64,000 nucleotides of DNA from Herbiconiux daphne. GTDB lineage: Bacteria > Actinomycetota > Actinomycetes > Actinomycetales > Microbacteriaceae. A program made the position numbers and the translations under genes. Below the pieces are notes generated by a model. That model saw only the letters and a list, made by a program, of their open reading frames with translations. It did no database searches and was not told the origin of the DNA. Of the stretch, positions 61,322 to 64,000 are shown piece after piece (the stretch's first letter is position 1; each line of letters begins with the position of its first letter). The stretch is from NCBI RefSeq assembly GCF_024979295.1, contig NZ_JANLCJ010000005.1, positions 372,001 to 436,000 of the forward strand, written 5' to 3'.

Positions 61322-61374
61322 TCATGAGTGATCGCGTGAGAACCCTCGCCCCTACCCGGGCCCGCGCCGTCTCC

Positions 61375-61424
61375 GGTCGCGGAAAAGCACCTACGCCGCC
61401 TCCCAGCGAGCACTTTGCGCGACC
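61375..61424. repeat. 50-nt palindromic repeat, copy B1
   Basis: Exactly 50 nt, from GGTCGCGGAAAAGCAC to GAGCACTTTGCGCGACC. The outer ends pair, and the inner GCAC/GAGCAC differs from copies A1 and A2. Located 53 bp after the FAD gene. Confidence 0.88.
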
Positions 61425-61489
61425 ACGAGCGAGCGGCGTCGGCCCAACCAGCGCCGCGCTTTGTTCCCCGCCGGTCTCGCGCCGTCTCC

Positions 61490-61539
61490 GGTCGCGAAAA
61501 GGCACCCAAAGTGGACGCCAGAGAGCACTTTGCGCGACC
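61490..61539. repeat. 50-nt palindromic repeat, copy B2
   Basis: Exactly 50 nt, from GGTCGCGAAAAGGCAC to GAGCACTTTGCGCGACC. Both B copies are preceded by GCGCCGTCTCC, so the duplicated unit is larger than 50 nt. The remaining gap 61322-61602 holds no gene. Confidence 0.88.
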
Positions 61540-61602
61540 GCGCCCGCTCCCCGACCGCACCCTCCTCGCGCGGTTCCCACCCCTCCCAGATCGGATGACA
61601 TC

Positions 61603-62034
61603 GTGTCGACCAACACCCGCTTGTTCCACTGCCCGCCCGAGAAGGTCTTCGAGGTGCTCGCCGACGGCTGGCTCTTTCCGGTCTGGGTGGTCGGCGCCTC
61701 GCGCATGAGAGCGGTCGACGATGCGTGGCCGGCTGAGGGCAGTGAGTTGCATCACTCGTTCGGGGTGTGGCCCGCCGTGATCGACGACGTCACGACGGTG
61801 CTCGAGTGGGATCCGCCGCGCCGCATGGTGATCGTGCCCGCCGGCTGGCCCCTCGGTGAGGCGAAGGTCACCCTGCAGGTGAAGCGCCGCGGCGACGGCT
61901 GTGTGGTGCGCATCGACGAAGAGGCGATCAAAGGCCCGGGCGCGCTCGTGCCGGGGCCGATCATGGACGTGCCGTTGCACATCCGGAACGTCGAGACGCT
62001 GCGGCGGCTCGCCTACATCGCCGAGGGCCGGTAG
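61603..62034 (+). CDS. SRPBCC-family (START/polyketide-cyclase-like) protein
   Basis: 143 residues. The pattern CPPEKVFEVLADGWLFPVWVVGASRM, then VLEWDPPRRMVIVPAGWPLGEAKVTLQV and the long C-terminal helix fits the ligand-binding SRPBCC fold. These bind hydrophobic ligands; enzymatic activity cannot be inferred. GTG 61603 has only a weak ribosome site. Confidence 0.78.
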   Translation: MSTNTRLFHCPPEKVFEVLADGWLFPVWVVGASRMRAVDDAWPAEGSELHHSFGVWPAVIDDVTTVLEWDPPRRMVIVPAGWPLGEAKVTLQVKRRGDGCVVRIDEEAIKGPGALVPGPIMDVPLHIRNVETLRRLAYIAEGR

Positions 62035-62095
62035 TCCGCTGAGCATCCGAGCGCAACCCCTCGCCGCGCCGCGCGGTCGGTGGTCGGCTGAGGGC

Positions 62096-62440
62096 ATGGA
62101 CAGAGTTCACTACTCCGGAGACTCGGTGCTCACCGGAACCGACATCGCGAGGGCACTGCTGGTCTACGCCGACGCGCTCGCGAAGGCCGAGCGTTCGGCC
62201 ACCGTCGACATTCCGACGCGGCTCGACGACGGAGGAACGGGGCGGTCGACGTTCTTGCTCGGGCCGGCCAGCCAGCTGGTCTCCGACTTCGTGCCGGGCG
62301 AGCACGATGAACTGACGGATGCCGCGCTCGTGACCTGGCTCACCGAACAGACCCGCCTGGTGCTGCACCGGCACGCGGTGGCGCCCGTCACCGCGACCGA
62401 AGAGCCCGCGCCGCAACTGCGCTGGACCGAAGAGATCTGA
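62096..62440 (+). CDS. Conserved-looking hypothetical protein
   Basis: 114 residues, mixed alpha/beta: IARALLVYADALAKAERSATVDIP, then TFLLGPASQLVSDFVPG. No domain recognised. The start ATG 62096 lies close to AGGG, so it is not certain. It ends 5 bp before the PPK2 gene and is probably co-transcribed with it. Coding looks genuine from codon use and position. Confidence 0.6.
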   Translation: MDRVHYSGDSVLTGTDIARALLVYADALAKAERSATVDIPTRLDDGGTGRSTFLLGPASQLVSDFVPGEHDELTDAALVTWLTEQTRLVLHRHAVAPVTATEEPAPQLRWTEEI

Positions 62441-62445
62441 GAGAG

Positions 62446-63321
62446 ATGACGTCTGAGAAGCACGACACGAAGCACGACAAGAAGCACGCCAAGAACGCCT
62501 CGAAGAGTGGCAAGAAGCACGGGCACGGAGGCTCGCGCCGCCTCGACAAGACGGCCTACGAGAAAGAACTGCGCCGGCTGCAGATCGAGCTCGTCAGCAT
62601 GCAGCAGTGGGTGACCGCCAACGGCGCGCGCGTGCTGGTGATCTTCGAGGGGCGCGACGCGGCGGGCAAGGGCGGCGCGATCAAGCGGGTGATGCAATAC
62701 CTCAACCCGCGGAGTGCCCGCGTGGTGGCGCTGCCGCAGCCGAGCGAGCGCGAGAAGGGCCAGTGGTACTTCCAGCGCTACATCGAGCGGCTGCCGACGA
62801 CCGGCGAGATCGTCTTGATGGACCGCTCCTGGTACAACCGGGCCGGCGTCGAACGCGTGATGGGCTACTGCACCGACGAGCAGTACGACCGCTTCCTCGA
62901 TCAGGTGCCGGCGCTCGAGCGCATGCTCGTCGACGACGGCATCATCGTGCTGAAGTACTGGTATTCGGTGAGCGACACCGAGCAGGAGAAGCGGTTCCGG
63001 TCGCGTCTCAACGACCCGATGCGGCGGTGGAAGCTCTCGGAGACCGACCTGCTGTCGATCACGAAGTGGGAGGACTACTCCCGGGCGAAAGACGCCATGT
63101 TCGCCGTCACCGACATCGACGAGGCGCCATGGTGGACGATCGAGAGCGACGACAAGCGGTCGTCGCGCATCAACACCATCAACCACCTGCTGAGCCAGAT
63201 CCCCTACGAGCACCTCGACCCCGACGCGGTCGACTTTCCCGAACGGCCCGGAGCCCTCGACGAGGCGCGACCCCCGATCGGTGAGCACCGGTTCGTGCCC
63301 GACCACGCTGCGGCCCTGTGA
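62446..63321 (+). CDS. ppk2: Polyphosphate kinase 2
   Basis: 291 residues. The Walker A is FEGRDAAGKGGAIKR, the lid and Walker B region MDRSWYNRAGVERVMGYC, and further PPK2 motifs are EREKGQWYFQRY and KYWYSVSDTEQEKRF. PPK2 transfers phosphate between polyphosphate and nucleotides; this single-domain type normally makes ATP/GTP from polyP. The first 30 residues are a Lys/His-rich tail (KHDTKHDKKHAKNASKSGKK) that may bind polyP. ATG 62446 follows GAGAG. A small unknown gene precedes it by 5 bp. Confidence 0.93.
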   Translation: MTSEKHDTKHDKKHAKNASKSGKKHGHGGSRRLDKTAYEKELRRLQIELVSMQQWVTANGARVLVIFEGRDAAGKGGAIKRVMQYLNPRSARVVALPQPSEREKGQWYFQRYIERLPTTGEIVLMDRSWYNRAGVERVMGYCTDEQYDRFLDQVPALERMLVDDGIIVLKYWYSVSDTEQEKRFRSRLNDPMRRWKLSETDLLSITKWEDYSRAKDAMFAVTDIDEAPWWTIESDDKRSSRINTINHLLSQIPYEHLDPDAVDFPERPGALDEARPPIGEHRFVPDHAAAL

Positions 63322-63347
63322 CGGCGCCGTGACGGACCTGTGACGGC

Positions 63348-63707
63348 ATGAGCACACTCGCCACCGCGGAATCCGCCGACGAGCGGCGACTCGCCCGGCT
63401 CGAGCGCCACGCCGCCGTGCTCTTCGTGGGAGCGGCGCTCGCAATGGCGATCGTGTGCGGTGCTGTTATCTCGTCGGGCTGGTTCGCCGGCGTGATCGAA
63501 GACCATTGGGAACGCCTGTTCTGGGCCGGCGCCCTGCTCGCCGGTCTCATGGTGGCGGTCTTCGCCGCGGCCGCGGTGCCGGGCGGTTGCGATGCGCGCC
63601 GGTCGTGCCGTCGCATCACGTGGCTGCTGCGAGCAGGGCTCGCACTTTTCGTGCTCGCCCCGACGCTCTGCGTGCTGGCCCTCGTGGGCGACTTCTACTG
63701 GAGCTGA
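63348..63707 (+). CDS. Small membrane protein (hypothetical)
   Basis: 119 residues with three predicted helices (about 22-45, 57-80 and 94-115). Two cysteines in GGCDARRSCRR lie in the loop before helix 3. No family recognised. ATG 63348 is 26 bp after the PPK2 stop. Three degenerate 17-bp repeats follow its stop. Confidence 0.6.
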   Translation: MSTLATAESADERRLARLERHAAVLFVGAALAMAIVCGAVISSGWFAGVIEDHWERLFWAGALLAGLMVAVFAAAAVPGGCDARRSCRRITWLLRAGLALFVLAPTLCVLALVGDFYWS

Positions 63708-63754
63708 CGGCGTAGTGGCCCTGACGGCTTACTGGCACTGACGGCATACGGGAG
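63704..63754. repeat. 17-bp tandem repeat (three degenerate units)
   Basis: Units CTGACGGCGTAGTGGCC, CTGACGGCTTACTGGCA and CTGACGGCATACGGGAG follow one another at 63704, 63721 and 63738. The first unit contains the TGA of the membrane protein. Confidence 0.8.
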
Positions 63755-63773
63755 CTGGCGGCGCCGGTTGCCG

Positions 63774-63977
63774 TCAGACGTTGCGGGCGCGCTCGGCGAT
63801 CGACTCGCGGATGGCCTCTTCGTCGACGTCGATCTCACCCACGTCGTCGGGGCCGCCGACACCCGGAACCGACTTCACCGCCGACGAGTCGATGTCGGGA
63901 TCGTCGAGGTGGGCCGAGGTTCGCGGCTCGTCCTGGGCCTGTTCGGTCTCCCGCCCGCTGCCGGGGCTGTAGGACAT
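63774..63977 (-). CDS. Small acidic hypothetical protein
   Basis: 67 residues, strongly acidic and probably disordered: AHLDDPDIDSSAVKS and GEIDVDEEAIRESIAERARNV. No domain recognised. The start at 63977 (MSYSPGSG) is plausible; coding support is codon use and acidic composition only. It is convergent with the membrane protein at 63348. Confidence 0.5.
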   Translation of the reverse strand: MSYSPGSGRETEQAQDEPRTSAHLDDPDIDSSAVKSVPGVGGPDDVGEIDVDEEAIRESIAERARNV

Positions 63978-64000
63978 GTCCTTCTGAACCGTGCCCTCGT

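Noticed and set aside
60946-61600. Upstream extension of the SRPBCC frame through the FAD gene and repeats
   Set aside because: Arg/Pro-rich sequence unlike a protein; the fold starts at GTG 61603.
1-64000. Genomic island or prophage
   Set aside because: No integrase, transposase, tRNA border or phage gene is visible, and base composition seems even.

Overview
The window is very GC-rich, tightly packed bacterial DNA with frequent GTG starts and ATGA/GTGA gene overlaps. Gene content (an IdeR-type iron box, a 13E12/DUF222 HNH gene, FCD-GntR and XRE-cupin regulators, many LLM flavin monooxygenases) and the abundant word GGATGCC/GGCATCC suggest an actinobacterium, most likely Microbacteriaceae. 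That family placement is inference. There is no rRNA, tRNA, CRISPR, transposase, integrase or phage gene.

Layout. 0-1.1 kb: a divergent siderophore pair (FecCD permease, cut by the window edge, and a siderophore-interacting reductase) sharing an iron box. 1.2-2.6 kb: a frameshifted DUF222/HNH gene. 2.7-6.8 kb: two MFS exporters around an oxalate decarboxylase-type bicupin. 6.8-44.7 kb: a large catabolic region of at least nine transcription units. It holds one FCD-GntR, one TetR and two XRE-cupin regulators, two fused alpha/beta E1 thiamine-diphosphate dehydrogenases, one E2, an aldehyde dehydrogenase, three ketopantoate-reductase-like enzymes, three medium-chain and five short-chain dehydrogenases, an M24 hydrolase, an acyl-CoA ligase, and a ribose-type ABC importer. 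At its centre (25.4-31.0 kb) an alpha/beta hydrolase, alcohol dehydrogenase, SDR, ACAD10/11-type acyl-CoA dehydrogenase, ACAD10/11-type APH kinase and a small cupin are co-directional and nearly contiguous. They face, across a divergent promoter with two TetR-like palindromes, an operon of E1, TetR and acyl-CoA ligase. This matches the logic of 4-hydroxyacyl-CoA breakdown known from levulinate (Lva) catabolism: ligate to CoA, reduce or oxidise C4, phosphorylate the 4-hydroxyl, then eliminate phosphate. It is the most interesting system in the window.

44.7-57.1 kb: a nucleoside or heterocycle salvage-like region with adenosine deaminase, nucleoside hydrolase, an amidohydrolase, four LLM-family flavin oxidoreductases and a MalEFG-type importer. 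57.2-64 kb: two alpha/beta hydrolases, a membrane-tailed SDR with a CrtI-like FAD enzyme, an SRPBCC protein, a PPK2 polyphosphate kinase and small conserved proteins.

Non-coding signals: a four-copy, exactly 50-nt palindromic repeat (two pairs, 40 kb apart), a shared CTGYACAA promoter motif, candidate GntR and TetR operators, a 16-bp intercistronic hairpin in the ABC operon, and short tandem duplications at several gene ends.
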